Assembly (NCBI GenBank): GCA_021296345.1
Contig: JAGWAN010000002.1
Coordinates: forward strand, 27,040-91,039
DNA length: 64,000 bases
Source: Acidimicrobiia bacterium
GTDB taxonomy: Bacteria; Actinomycetota; Acidimicrobiia; Spongiisociales; Spongiisociaceae
Direction of reading: 5' to 3'
Positions 9,004-18,688 of this stretch are shown here, one piece after another (within the stretch, counting starts at the first letter, position 1; each line of letters starts with the position of its first letter). A program made the translations under genes and the position numbers. Under the pieces are notes generated by a model. The model made no database searches. It was not told the DNA's origin and worked only from the letters and a program-made list of their open reading frames with translations.

Positions 9004-11073
9004 ATGACCACAGCGACCGCTGCGGGAGCTCGTAGGCCGTCGCTCGATGCCGCCGCCACCGGCGCGAACCTGCTCGACATAGAGAACTTGGCGGTCCGCT
9101 TCGACCTGGCCACCGAGACGATCCGCGCGGTTAGCGGCGTGAGCCTGACGGTCGCTCCCAGCGAGACCTTCGCCCTGGTCGGGGAGTCCGGTTCCGGGAA
9201 AAGCGTATCCATGCTCTCCGTCATGGGCCTGTTGCCCTCACCTCCCGCCACCGTGTCAGGGTCCATCCGGCTCGAGGGTCGCGAGGTCATCGGTATGCCG
9301 GCGAGGGAGTTGCGGCAATTCCGCGGCCGGGACGTGGCGATGGTCTTCCAGGAGCCGATGTCCTCGCTGAATCCTGTCCATCGGGTTGGTCGGCAGATCG
9401 GCGAGAGCCTCCGTATACATCGGGGCTTCACGAAGGCCGAGGCCCGGCGACGAGCGATCGAGCTCCTCGACCGGGTCGGCATACCGTCCGCTTCGGCGCG
9501 GGTCGACGACTATCCGCACGAGTTCTCGGGAGGTATGCGCCAGCGCGCCATGATCGCCATGGCCCTTGCGTGCGAGCCCAAGTTGCTCATCGCCGACGAA
9601 CCGACCACGGCCCTTGACGTGACCGTCCAGGCCCAGATCGTCGATCTGGTGCGCGAGGTCCAGGACGAGTACCGGCTTGCGGTCGTGTGGATCACCCATG
9701 ACCTCGGCGTCGTGGCCGAGATAGCCGATCGGGTGGCGGTCATGTACGCAGGTCGCATAGCCGAGATCGGTCCGGCCCACGAGATCTACCGGGCGACCCG
9801 CCATCCCTACACGTCCGGACTGCTCCGCTCGATCCCGCGGCTGGACCGGCCCGTCACCACCCGCCTAGCGGAGATTCCGGGTTCGCCCCTCCGCGTGGCC
9901 GAACAGCTGCGAGCATGCCCGTTCGACGCCAGGTGTCCCCTCGTGGGGGAGGGGTGCGGTGAGGCGCTTCCCGAGTTGGAGGAGGTGGGCCCCGACCGGC
10001 ACGGCTCGGCTTGCATACACCATCACCAGATGGGCACCGACTCCGACCTGTGGTCGGAAGGATCGGTGACGGGGGAGCACGCGATTTCGGGGCAGGACGG
10101 GGATGTGGTCGTCTCCGTCAGGGGGCTCAGGGTGCACTTCCCGGTGGTCCGGGGACTCGGCCGGTCCCGTTCGAGCGCTATACGGGCCGTGGATGGGGTC
10201 GACCTCGACGTGCGCCGCGGGCAGACCATTGGTGTGGTCGGGGAGAGCGGTTGCGGCAAGACCACGCTCGGCCGGGCTCTCGTAGCGCTTGTCCGGCCCA
10301 CCGCGGGCACGATCGACATCAACGGAGACCCGATCGACCATCGGAGCGGGAGGCATCGGAGAGTGGTGCAGATGATCTTCCAGGATCCGTTCTCCGCCAT
10401 GAACCCGGGTATGCGGGTGGGGGATGTGATCGCCGAGCCCTTGCGTATCCATCGGCTCGGGACCGCGGACGAGATGCGGGAACGGGTTTCCGAACTGCTC
10501 GCCCAGGTAGGGCTCCCATCCGACGCCGGCCGGAGGCACCCGCACGAGTTCAGCGGCGGGCAGCGGCAGCGGATCGCCGTTGCCCGCGCCCTGGCCGCCG
10601 ATCCCGAGGTGATTATCTGCGACGAACCGGTCTCTTCCTTGGACGTCTCGGTCCAGGCCCAAGTCGTGAATCTACTGGCAGATGTACAGGCGGCAACGGG
10701 CATGGCCCTTGTCTTCATCGCCCATGACCTGGCGGTGGTGCGCCACGTCTCCCACGAGGTGGCCGTCATGTATCTGGGGGAGATAGTGGAGCGGGCGCCC
10801 CGCGACCGGATCTACAAGGCCCCCCTACACCCGTACACCAAGGCGCTGCTCGCCGCAGTGCCGTTTCCGGAGCCGGGCGTGAGGTCGACCCGGAGCGCCA
10901 AGCTGGAAGGGGACCTGCCCAGCCCGGCGGATCCCCCATCCGGTTGTCGCTTCCATACCCGCTGCCCGGTAGCGGTGGAGGGCCTGTGCTCGACCGTCAA
11001 ACCCGAACTGCTAGAAGTGGCTCCCGGACGATGGGTCTCGTGCCACCTGGCCGTTGCGCCTGGTCGATCCTGA
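9004..11073 (+). CDS. Fused DppD-DppF type peptide ABC transporter ATPase
   Basis: 689 aa carrying two complete ABC ATPases, which would energise import through the permeases at 13306 and 14277. The first half has Walker A 'GESGSGKS', signature 'EFSGGMRQR' and Walker B 'LLIADEPTTALD'. The second half has 'GESGCGKTTLGR', 'EFSGGQRQR' and 'IICDEPVSSLD'. Each half ends with the Cys-containing oligopeptide-transporter C-terminal motif ('CPFDARCPLVGEGC', 'CRFHTRCPVAVEGLC'). The ATG at 9004 follows GAGGGGTGGG; a GTG 9 nt upstream is less likely. The fusion replaces the usual separate D and F genes. Confidence 0.92.
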   Translation: MTTATAAGARRPSLDAAATGANLLDIENLAVRFDLATETIRAVSGVSLTVAPSETFALVGESGSGKSVSMLSVMGLLPSPPATVSGSIRLEGREVIGMPARELRQFRGRDVAMVFQEPMSSLNPVHRVGRQIGESLRIHRGFTKAEARRRAIELLDRVGIPSASARVDDYPHEFSGGMRQRAMIAMALACEPKLLIADEPTTALDVTVQAQIVDLVREVQDEYRLAVVWITHDLGVVAEIADRVAVMYAGRIAEIGPAHEIYRATRHPYTSGLLRSIPRLDRPVTTRLAEIPGSPLRVAEQLRACPFDARCPLVGEGCGEALPELEEVGPDRHGSACIHHHQMGTDSDLWSEGSVTGEHAISGQDGDVVVSVRGLRVHFPVVRGLGRSRSSAIRAVDGVDLDVRRGQTIGVVGESGCGKTTLGRALVALVRPTAGTIDINGDPIDHRSGRHRRVVQMIFQDPFSAMNPGMRVGDVIAEPLRIHRLGTADEMRERVSELLAQVGLPSDAGRRHPHEFSGGQRQRIAVARALAADPEVIICDEPVSSLDVSVQAQVVNLLADVQAATGMALVFIAHDLAVVRHVSHEVAVMYLGEIVERAPRDRIYKAPLHPYTKALLAAVPFPEPGVRSTRSAKLEGDLPSPADPPSGCRFHTRCPVAVEGLCSTVKPELLEVAPGRWVSCHLAVAPGRS

Positions 11074-11190
11074 TCCCCGGCAGCCTCAGCATCCCCTGCC
11101 CACCGGCCCAGGCCAATTGAAGGCTTTCGGCCCTGCCGACTTTTGGCCCATACAGTATGATGCAATTCCTCGGGATAGGGAGGCGGATCC

Positions 11191-13203
11191 ATGTCATTGG
11201 TACACCCCGTAGTTCATCGGCGCAGACGATCAAGCCGGAAGTGGAGGCTCGTCGCGCTGGTGGCGGCCCTTTCGCTGGTCGCCTTTGCGTGCGGTGACGG
11301 CGGCGAGGACACGTCGGCAGAAGAAGTGACCGCCGCGCAGGCACAGGCTGCAGCCGCCCAGTCCGACGCTGCCGCCGCCCAGTCCGAGGCGGTGTCGGCT
11401 CAGGCGGAGGCCGAAGCGGCGGCGGATGCACTCGCCCAGGCTCAAGCCGATCTGGAAGCCGCCCAGGCTGCGGCCGCCGCAGCTATGGAGGGGGACGAGG
11501 TCTCCCAGTCGGCGCTGGCAGACGCGCAGGCTGCCCTCGAGGAAGCCGAGCAAAGGGCCACGGAGTCGGCCGAGGCTTCCCAGGAGGCGCTGGCCGCCGC
11601 GGAGTCCGCTCTCACAGAGGCCGAGCAGATGCTCGACGAGGCGATGATGGAGCAGGAGGCCGCCATGGGTCCCGTCAGAGTACGGGCGGCCGTCACCGGT
11701 GACGAGGCGTCCCTCAACCCGTACACCTACATCAGCGGCTTTCCGGGCTGGAACCTGCTCATGCTCCAGTACGACTCGCTCATGCAGCTCGACGCCGACG
11801 GCATCCCGCAGCCATGGCTGGCGTCCAGCATCTCGGTCAACGAGGACCTGACGGAGTATTCCGTGACCCTGGTCGAGGGCGTCACTTGGCACGACGGGGA
11901 GCCCTTAACAGCCGACGATGTGGCCTTCAGCGTCAACTACTACATCAACAACGTCGAGGCGAGCCGGTTCGCCCGGGACCTCAGGGGCGTAGAGGACCTC
12001 GTTGTGACGGACGACCACAACGCGACCTTCGTTCTAGCCGGCCCGAACGCCGGCTTCGAACTGGGCGCGCTCGCCGACGTTCCCATCATCCCGCGCCACA
12101 TTTGGGAGGGAGTCGAACTCCCGTCCGAGCACGATTTCGGCGATACCAACATCGGGACCGGTCCGTACAAGCTGGTCAAGTACGTGGAGGGACAGAGTTA
12201 CCGCTTCCAGGCCAATCCCGACTACTTCCGGGGAGCGCCTGCGGTTGACGAGCTGGTAGTGATCGTCTTCGCCGACGACGCCGGCGCCCAGGCGGCGATC
12301 CGCGCCTATGCGGTGGACGTGATCTTCGAGCGGATTCCGCCCGAGCAGATCGATCTGCTCGACGCCGAGGATTCGCTGGACGTCATCCTCGGGCCCGAGT
12401 TCACTACCCAGATGATCAATTACGACGCCTCGAAGCGCCCCTTCGACGACGTGGCGGTCCGGCAAGCCATCAACCTGGCCATGAACCGCCAGGACATCGT
12501 CGATACGGTCTTCCTGGGGGCGGCCACGATCGGCAGCCCGGGCTGGATCCATCCGGGCCATCCGTCCTACAACGCGGATATCGGCACGGTCTACGACCCG
12601 GCAGCCGCCAATGCGCTGCTCGACGCGGGCGGTTACCTCGACAGCGATGGTGACGGCGTCAGGGAGTACGACGGGCAGCCGATGTCGTTCGAGATCATCA
12701 CCAACGCCTCCGATTCGCTCCGGCTGCGGATAGCCGAGTTGACGGTGGAGATGCTGGCCGCGATCGGGATCGAGACGTCGGTTGCGGCGGTCGAGACCGC
12801 AACCTGGGAACAGGCTGTCTGGCCGGGATTCGACGTGAACAACGGGCGCAACTACGACATCGCGATGTGGGGCTGGTCGGCGCCCGTGCAGGCGGACCCG
12901 TTGCGCCTCCCGCAGCTGGTCGCCAGCGTGCCGGCCGGTGGGTTCCTGAACCTGACCGGTTACGTCAACGCCGAGATGGACACCCTCTCCGCGGTGCTCG
13001 GCACAGAGCCCGACCCGGCGGAACGCAACGGGATCCTGGGCCGCATGCAGGAGATAATCGCCGAGGATCTGCCCTTCGTGCTTCTCCTCTATCCCGACGG
13101 CGCCTACGTCTACGACTCGACCGTCTACTCGGACTGGGAGTTCATCGCCGGGCAAGGCATCGTCAGCAAGCTGTCGTTGCTGCCACCATCCGCGCGCCCC
13201 TAG
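11191..13203 (+). CDS. Peptide ABC transporter substrate-binding lipoprotein with N-terminal coiled coil
   Basis: 670 aa. A basic N-terminus and hydrophobic segment end in 'LVAFACGDGG', a lipobox-like site, so the protein should be lipid-anchored outside. Residues of about 45-165 are almost entirely Ala/Gln/Glu/Ser heptads ('AQAEAEAAADALAQAQADLE' type), a long predicted coiled coil. An SBP family 5 domain follows ('LNPYTYISGFPGWNLL', 'VTWHDGEPLTADDVAFSVNYY', 'GTGPYKLVKY'). It binds di/oligopeptides or nickel-like ligands for the importer. GGGAGG precedes the ATG. A coiled coil of this length between anchor and binding domain is unusual. Confidence 0.9.
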   Translation: MSLVHPVVHRRRRSSRKWRLVALVAALSLVAFACGDGGEDTSAEEVTAAQAQAAAAQSDAAAAQSEAVSAQAEAEAAADALAQAQADLEAAQAAAAAAMEGDEVSQSALADAQAALEEAEQRATESAEASQEALAAAESALTEAEQMLDEAMMEQEAAMGPVRVRAAVTGDEASLNPYTYISGFPGWNLLMLQYDSLMQLDADGIPQPWLASSISVNEDLTEYSVTLVEGVTWHDGEPLTADDVAFSVNYYINNVEASRFARDLRGVEDLVVTDDHNATFVLAGPNAGFELGALADVPIIPRHIWEGVELPSEHDFGDTNIGTGPYKLVKYVEGQSYRFQANPDYFRGAPAVDELVVIVFADDAGAQAAIRAYAVDVIFERIPPEQIDLLDAEDSLDVILGPEFTTQMINYDASKRPFDDVAVRQAINLAMNRQDIVDTVFLGAATIGSPGWIHPGHPSYNADIGTVYDPAAANALLDAGGYLDSDGDGVREYDGQPMSFEIITNASDSLRLRIAELTVEMLAAIGIETSVAAVETATWEQAVWPGFDVNNGRNYDIAMWGWSAPVQADPLRLPQLVASVPAGGFLNLTGYVNAEMDTLSAVLGTEPDPAERNGILGRMQEIIAEDLPFVLLLYPDGAYVYDSTVYSDWEFIAGQGIVSKLSLLPPSARP

Positions 13204-13237
13204 GCGCGCGACTCCGCGTAGTGGGGGTGAGTTGACG

Positions 13238-13339
13238 GGTTGAGACGGCGTATCGACGTCCGTCGGCTCACCCTCTGTCCGCAGCGGATCTGAGGCGGGT
13301 TCCGGTTGAGACGGCGTATCGACGTCCGTCGGCTCACCC
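13238..13339 (+). repeat. 36-bp direct repeat duplicating the permease start region
   Basis: The same 36 bp occurs at 13238-13273 and 13304-13339, with a 66-bp (22-codon) period. The second copy holds the TTG start of the permease. The first encodes the same opening residues (MRRRIDVRRLT) in the same frame, but runs into TGA at 13291 after 17 codons. Confidence 0.85.
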
Positions 13340-14280
13340 AGTACGGGGTGGTCGTCGTGGTGGCGGTGACCCTCAACTTTCTGCTGCCCAGGCTCATGCC
13401 CGGCAACCCGCTGGTACTCATCGCGGGGGTGGACGTCGGGCTGCTGAGTCCTGAGGATCGAGCGGAGATCGTGGCCCGCGTGGGCTTGGACGCGCCCCTC
13501 TGGAAACAGTACCTCCGTTACTGGGGAGACATAGTCACGGGCGACTTCGGGTACTCGTTCCGGGCGAAACGGCCCATCGTCGACATGATCTGGTCTCGCC
13601 TCCCGTGGACCTTGCTGATCACGGGGTTGTCGCTGATCGTGTCGGCGGTGGTGGGGGTGATCCTGGGTGCGATCTCAGCGTGGCGGAGGCGCACGAAGAC
13701 CGACCTGGGCATGCTCACGGGGATGATCTCGATCGAGTCCCTGCCGTCCTTCTGGCTGGGCATGGTGCTCATTTCGATCTTCGCCGTCCAGTGGGGCCTC
13801 CTGCCGTCGTTCGGCGCGGTGACCCAGGCGTCCGATCTTGTCGGGTGGGCTCACGCGTGGGACATAATCAGCCATGCCATCCTGCCGGTGATCACCCTGT
13901 CGATCCTGGCGACGCCCGGCGTGTACATGACGATGCGGTACTCGATGCTGGAAACGCTGGGGGAGGACTACATCCGCACCGCGCGGGCCAAGGGCGCCGG
14001 CGAACGGCGGGTGCTGTTCGGGCACGTCGCCCGGAACACCATCGCCCCGGTGGTCACCGTGCTCGCCATCCGGCTCGGATTTGCCTTCGGCGGTACGGTG
14101 ATAGTCGAGACGGTGTTCACCTACCCCGGACTGGGACGGCTCGTGTTCGAAGCGGTGTCAGGGCGGGACTATCCCGTGATGCAAGCAGCCTTCCTGGTGT
14201 TCACGGCGGCGGTGCTGGCGGCGAACCTGGTGGCCGACCTGCTTTATCCGCTGATCGATCCGAGGACCAGGACCTCGTGA
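13306..14280 (+). CDS. Peptide ABC transporter permease, DppB type
   Basis: 324 aa, an inner-membrane subunit with about six helices. Typical DppB features are 'LNFLLPRLMPGNP' in the first helix, the cytoplasmic EAA-like loop 'EDYIRTARAKGAGERRVLFGHVARN', and the ending 'ANLVADLLYPLIDPR'. The start is a TTG inside the second copy of a duplicated 36-bp leader, with a weak GAGGCGGG upstream. It follows the binding-protein gene by about 100 bp and overlaps the next permease by GTGA. Confidence 0.92.
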   Translation: MRRRIDVRRLTQYGVVVVVAVTLNFLLPRLMPGNPLVLIAGVDVGLLSPEDRAEIVARVGLDAPLWKQYLRYWGDIVTGDFGYSFRAKRPIVDMIWSRLPWTLLITGLSLIVSAVVGVILGAISAWRRRTKTDLGMLTGMISIESLPSFWLGMVLISIFAVQWGLLPSFGAVTQASDLVGWAHAWDIISHAILPVITLSILATPGVYMTMRYSMLETLGEDYIRTARAKGAGERRVLFGHVARNTIAPVVTVLAIRLGFAFGGTVIVETVFTYPGLGRLVFEAVSGRDYPVMQAAFLVFTAAVLAANLVADLLYPLIDPRTRTS

Positions 14281-15143
14281 CGGTTGCCGACCGCGGTGAG
14301 CGGGCTGCGAGGCGCGCCGCACGGCGGCAATCCCGTATCCCCACCTTGTTCGGGCTGACTGGTGGACTCATCGTGGGGGTCCTCATCTGTGGAGCGGTGT
14401 TCGCCCCCTGGCTGGCGCCCTACGACCCGACCGTGCGCGTGGCGACGCCCTTCCTGCCTCCCAGCGCGGACCACCTGCTCGGCACGAACGACATAGGCCA
14501 GGACCTACTCTCGGAAATGATCTTCGGAGCACGCGTATCGCTTGCGGTCGGACTGGTCGCCGCCACCGTCGCCCTCCTGATCGGGACCACGGTGGGGGTC
14601 GTGGCGGGCTATTACCCGAAGCGTCTGGGCTCGGCCATGATGCGGGGCGTCGACGTGATCCTGATCCTGCCGTTCCTGCCCCTGTTGATCGTGCTGGCCG
14701 CCTATCTCGGACGGAGCCTTCTCAACACGATCGTGGTGATCGGGGTGCTCATCTGGGCCGAGCCTGCCCGGATCATCCGTTCGCAGGTCCTGTCTCTGCG
14801 GTCGCGGGAATACGTGCTGGCGGCCCGTTCGATGGGGGCGCCGGACCGCTGGACGATCCTACGGCATATCGTTCCCCGGACGGGGCTGCTGGCCACGGGA
14901 TCCTTCGTGCGGGCGGTCTCGAATGCGATCCTGCTGGAGGCCGCCCTCAGCTTCCTCGGTCTCGGGGATCCCATCCAGAAGAGCTGGGGCTCGACACTGT
15001 TCTGGGCACAATCCCGGGGCGCCTTCCTGACCCCGGCTTGGAAGTGGTGGGTGATGCCCCCTGGCCTGCTCATCATGCTGGCCTCGCTCGGGTTCGCCCT
15101 GATCGCCTTCTCCCTGGAAGAACGGATCAACCCGCGGTTGTAA
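14277..15143 (+). CDS. Peptide ABC transporter permease, DppC type
   Basis: 288 aa, partner of the upstream DppB-type permease. It has the DppC N-terminal 'FAPWLAPYDPT', the periplasmic 'HLLGTNDIGQDLLS', and the coupling loop 'REYVLAARSMGAPDRWTILRHIVPRT'. It ends in 'GFALIAFSLEERINPRL', the family-typical terminus. The GTG at 14277 overlaps the stop of the preceding gene and fits the expected length. The larger open frame reaching back to 13605 is not coding. It completes the importer (ATPase, binding protein, two permeases). Confidence 0.92.
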   Translation: MTVADRGERAARRAARRQSRIPTLFGLTGGLIVGVLICGAVFAPWLAPYDPTVRVATPFLPPSADHLLGTNDIGQDLLSEMIFGARVSLAVGLVAATVALLIGTTVGVVAGYYPKRLGSAMMRGVDVILILPFLPLLIVLAAYLGRSLLNTIVVIGVLIWAEPARIIRSQVLSLRSREYVLAARSMGAPDRWTILRHIVPRTGLLATGSFVRAVSNAILLEAALSFLGLGDPIQKSWGSTLFWAQSRGAFLTPAWKWWVMPPGLLIMLASLGFALIAFSLEERINPRL

Positions 15144-15243
15144 CGGCCAGTGGTTCCCTGGCTACCATCGAAGCCGGGTTTTCGAGGTGTCCGGTCGGCA
15201 CGAGGCACCCATCCGGCAGTTGTCCGAAACAAGGGGGTTCGAG

Positions 15244-17748
15244 ATGGAACCAGTACTGGTTGGTAGGCCCGGAGCGCACCGGCTGGGGCGGGTGTTCATC
15301 GTCCTCACCCTCATAGCGGGCGTGCTTGCCCTGCCGGGGTCGGGAACCGTGTTGGGGCAGGAGTCGGCGGGCTGCGAGGTGACAGACCTCGGGACGCTGG
15401 GCGACGACGCGTTGGAGGCGGTCGGGCGCTGGACGACCGAGGACTGCGATTCACGCTTCCGCGCCGGCAGCGACGCCCACACCTACAGGTTCCGGGTGGC
15501 GACGGCAGTACGGGTCAGGGTCGACCTGACGTCGACGGGCGCGGACCCCTATCTCTACCTGCTCGCGGAGGACGGCACCCGCATCGCTGACAATGACGAC
15601 GGCGGCGCCGAGCTGGACGCCCGCGTCGAGAGAGACCTGCTGCCCGGCGTGTACCTGATAGAGGCAACGACGGCCGGGGGCCGGAGCCGGGGAGCTGCGG
15701 ACTTCGCCATCTCCGTGAGCCAGGTCGCCGGTTGCGAGCCGGTGCACCTCGGCACGCTGGAACCGGGCACCGATCTGACCGCATCGGGATCCTGGACGCT
15801 CGACACGTGCGGGTCGCGCTTCGTGGTCGAGCATCCCGCTCGTGGATACACGTTCAGCCTCGAGGAGGCCGGTCGCGTGCGCATCGACCTGACATCGGAG
15901 GACGGTGATCCTGTCATGTCGTTGGTGTCGGTCTCGGGCGGCATCATCTCCGCCAACGACGATGGTGGGGAGCGTCGCGATGCCCGCATCGTCAAATACC
16001 TGCAGGCAGGCGTCTACTTCATCGAGGCAACCACCTACCTGGAACGCGACTACCAACCCCTCCGAGCTGACTTCGACCTCACGGTCCACTTGGTGGACGA
16101 GGAGGCCGAGCAGAACAGGTCCCGGCTGAAGATCGAGAAAGTGCGGGTGCCCGCGGAGGTTGTCGCGGGCGATCCGTTCCCCGTCCACTACCGGGTCGGG
16201 AACGCGGGGAAAGACCTCGCCGCCGGCGGCTTTGCCCTGATGTACGTGGTCGGTCCCGGTGTATTCGAGCTCCGCGGCCCGATCGCGGACGGATGGCAGG
16301 CCGGGGTGGCGTACCACTCCGGGTCCGAGGCGGCGAATGTGACCAGCGCCCTGAGCGACGATGTGGCTCCGTTCGAGGTCAGCCTCGAACGATCCGGCCC
16401 CTCGTGGCTGTTCGTGGCGGTGGTCACCTACGGCGCCGACGGTAACGAGATCGGGTTTCACGGCCTGTGGCAGAACTTGAGTGTCCTGAGCGCCCCGACG
16501 TTCGAACCCGTGGTCGTAGACGTAGACGGCGCCAGGTACACGGTGGTCGCCGAAGCCGGCAGCGACGGGAAGGTCACGACAGAAGTGAGCTCTACCACCG
16601 ACCCGGACGAAGAGGTTGATCCGCAGGTCCGGCTGAGAGCGATCTACGCGGCGGGTGTGCTGACCCAGCTATTGGACGGCTTGTTCGAGCGGCCGGGCAT
16701 CGAAGCGCTTTCGGAGGAGGCTCACCCGGCCCCGGTCACCGTGGCGAACCTGTCGACTGCCACGCTGCTCGAGACGTTCGCACAGAGATACGCCTCCGTT
16801 GTCGGCGCGTCCGGAATGATCGATTCCCTGGCAGCCGGAGAGGCGCTCAACCCGATCGCTATCGAGGAGTCGGTGTTGCAGATGGCCGATACGGCATCTG
16901 CCGAGTTCGCGTGGATGGCGTCGGCCTGGCGCTCGCTCCTGGGGCGGATCGAGAACGGCGCGAAGCTGTCGTTCGAGGACGGGCTCGAGGTCCATTCCCA
17001 GGTCGCCTATGCCGAGAGCGTCGTCGCCGCGGCGGTGACGGCCGGAGAGATCGTCACCGCGGCGCGGGCCGCCGAGGAGGGGTGGAGCGATCCCGGCGTC
17101 CAGGAGATGATGGCAGAGGCGCGCTGTAACCCCGGCACGAATGCCCTACGCGACGCGCTCGATGCAGCTGACATCACCGACATCGACGGGTTGCTCGCTC
17201 TCGACGCCGAGATGCGGGTGCTCCGGCCCATCCACGGGGTGTCCGTCGACAGCGCGTTGTGCGCGGCGGCGGAGGCCCGCGCAACGAACCTCCGTTTCCT
17301 GCAACGCCTGTCGATCAATCACAGTCCCGAACTTCGAAGGATGCTGGGTCTCGAGACGTCTCCGGAGCCGGTATCGAGCCCCGATCCTCACCAACTGCGC
17401 ATCATCGCCCGGATGGGTGAGGACGGCCGCTTGGAGCACGGCGTCGAGTTCGCGGGAGGCGAGCAGGTCCTGCCGCCGGAGCGCTTCCTGAGCGAAGACG
17501 TACCCGCCGGTAGATGGCAGGTGAGCGGCGAAGTCGAAGTGGACGGAGACCCGATCGGGAGGATCCGGGCGCGTCGCTTTGCCGATGGCCGGACCGAACT
17601 GGGATTCGTCGGCGCCGATGGCGAAGCGATCATCCCCGGCATTCGCTACCTGCCGGCCACCCTCCCGGTGGGAGTCTGGTTCCGCAGCAGCGAGATCGAG
17701 GTACCCGTGGCGGCGTCGATGGTCCCCACCCCCTCTGCCGGAGAGTAG
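15244..17748 (+). CDS. Large secreted protein with two PPC-like repeats
   Basis: 834 aa. A signal peptide is visible ('GRVFIVLTLIAGVLALPGSG'). Two tandem beta-sandwich repeats of about 120 residues follow. Each starts with Cys and 'LGTL', contains 'RFRxxxxxxYxFxxxxxxRVRxDLTS', an Asp-rich turn 'NDDGG', and 'GVYxIEATT', like bacterial pre-peptidase C-terminal domains. The middle has a CARDB-like stretch ('YRVGNAGKDLAAG'). The C-terminal half is mostly helical and unassigned. No protease catalytic motif is evident, so an adhesive or matrix role is possible. The ATG at 15244 has AAGGGGG upstream; the open frame extends to 15187. Confidence 0.75.
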   Translation: MEPVLVGRPGAHRLGRVFIVLTLIAGVLALPGSGTVLGQESAGCEVTDLGTLGDDALEAVGRWTTEDCDSRFRAGSDAHTYRFRVATAVRVRVDLTSTGADPYLYLLAEDGTRIADNDDGGAELDARVERDLLPGVYLIEATTAGGRSRGAADFAISVSQVAGCEPVHLGTLEPGTDLTASGSWTLDTCGSRFVVEHPARGYTFSLEEAGRVRIDLTSEDGDPVMSLVSVSGGIISANDDGGERRDARIVKYLQAGVYFIEATTYLERDYQPLRADFDLTVHLVDEEAEQNRSRLKIEKVRVPAEVVAGDPFPVHYRVGNAGKDLAAGGFALMYVVGPGVFELRGPIADGWQAGVAYHSGSEAANVTSALSDDVAPFEVSLERSGPSWLFVAVVTYGADGNEIGFHGLWQNLSVLSAPTFEPVVVDVDGARYTVVAEAGSDGKVTTEVSSTTDPDEEVDPQVRLRAIYAAGVLTQLLDGLFERPGIEALSEEAHPAPVTVANLSTATLLETFAQRYASVVGASGMIDSLAAGEALNPIAIEESVLQMADTASAEFAWMASAWRSLLGRIENGAKLSFEDGLEVHSQVAYAESVVAAAVTAGEIVTAARAAEEGWSDPGVQEMMAEARCNPGTNALRDALDAADITDIDGLLALDAEMRVLRPIHGVSVDSALCAAAEARATNLRFLQRLSINHSPELRRMLGLETSPEPVSSPDPHQLRIIARMGEDGRLEHGVEFAGGEQVLPPERFLSEDVPAGRWQVSGEVEVDGDPIGRIRARRFADGRTELGFVGADGEAIIPGIRYLPATLPVGVWFRSSEIEVPVAASMVPTPSAGE

Positions 17749-17809
17749 TGGGCAGTGGGCAAACTAACGTTTGCTAGTGGTTGCTAGCTCTGGCCATTGG
17801 TTGGTGGTA
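17747..17809. repeat. Degenerate heptad-repeat tract
   Basis: AGTGGGC occurs twice in tandem from the last two bases of the upstream stop codon, followed by about seven diverged 7-nt units (TAGTGGT, TGCTAGC, ATTGGTT and similar). Beyond the tract, 17810-18005 holds no recognisable gene; it carries the ribosome site AAGGAGGA for the antitoxin gene. Confidence 0.6.
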
Positions 17810-18005
17810 AGCACACTGGCGACCGGCTCGGTCGAGAGCGAGCGCGAACCCTGGCGTTGATGGGCGGGGTGGACTCGGAACTGGTTCGCGCCGGCCTGAG
17901 GGCAACTACGAGTAGGTACCCCTGCCCAGTTGCCGCCGATTTGATGTCTTCAATCTGATGGCGGGGAGGGGTAGGCTCACCCGCGTCAAGGAGGAACGAG
18001 AAACG

Positions 18006-18683
18006 ATGGTCTCTCTGCTGGAGCGCCCCACCTACAGCCTCGCCGAGGCAGCAAGGCTTCTCCGAGTATCGCCTTCACGGCTCCGTTGGTGGCTGGAGGG
18101 CGCAGTTCGAGGCGAGAAACGGTATCCACCTGTCCTCCGTAGTGAGCCCACCGGCAACTCGCAGGTCTCGTGGGGGGAGTTCATCGAGGCGGCATACCTG
18201 CGGGAGTACCGTGCTCACCTGCCATTGCAAAGGCTTCGTCCGTTGAGGGAAGCCCTGAGCCAGGAGTTCAAGACACGGTTTCCCTTCGCAGTCTCCAAGC
18301 CCCTGATCGGCAGCCCCGATCTCGTATCCGACATGCAAGTGAAACTCGGGATACCTGAAGAGCTGTGGATGGTCGTAGGTTCCGGGCAACTGATGCTGAG
18401 CGAAGCGGCACAGACCTTCTGCCTCCGTGTGGAGTTCGATCCGGCCACGGACGAAGCCATGCGCTACATAGTGATGAAGGCGCCGGAACCCGTATATGTG
18501 AACCCGCGCCTGTCGTTCGGCATCCCGACCGTGAGGGGAGTTCGTACCGAAGTCATAGCCGAACTGTCTCTTGCCGGCGAACCGCGCTCAGCGATCATCG
18601 ATATCTACAGGGCCTACGGAGTCACCGGAGAGGACGTCAACACGGCAGTCGACTTCGAGACGCAGTTTCTCAGAGCTGCGTGA
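18006..18683 (+). CDS. MerR-like/DUF433 antitoxin-type protein
   Basis: 225 aa. The N-terminus is a helix-turn-helix of the MerR/excisionase type ('YSLAEAARLLRVSPSRLRWWLEG'). The C-terminus carries the DUF433 pattern ('PRLSFGIPTVRGVRTEVIAE', then 'IIDIYRAYGVTGEDVNTAVDFE'). DUF433 proteins are often antitoxins of VapC-like PIN toxins, and the next gene is PIN-like. It should bind its own promoter and neutralise the toxin. AAGGAGGA lies about 11 nt before the ATG. Confidence 0.8.
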   Translation: MVSLLERPTYSLAEAARLLRVSPSRLRWWLEGAVRGEKRYPPVLRSEPTGNSQVSWGEFIEAAYLREYRAHLPLQRLRPLREALSQEFKTRFPFAVSKPLIGSPDLVSDMQVKLGIPEELWMVVGSGQLMLSEAAQTFCLRVEFDPATDEAMRYIVMKAPEPVYVNPRLSFGIPTVRGVRTEVIAELSLAGEPRSAIIDIYRAYGVTGEDVNTAVDFETQFLRAA

Positions 18684-18688
18684 ATTGA

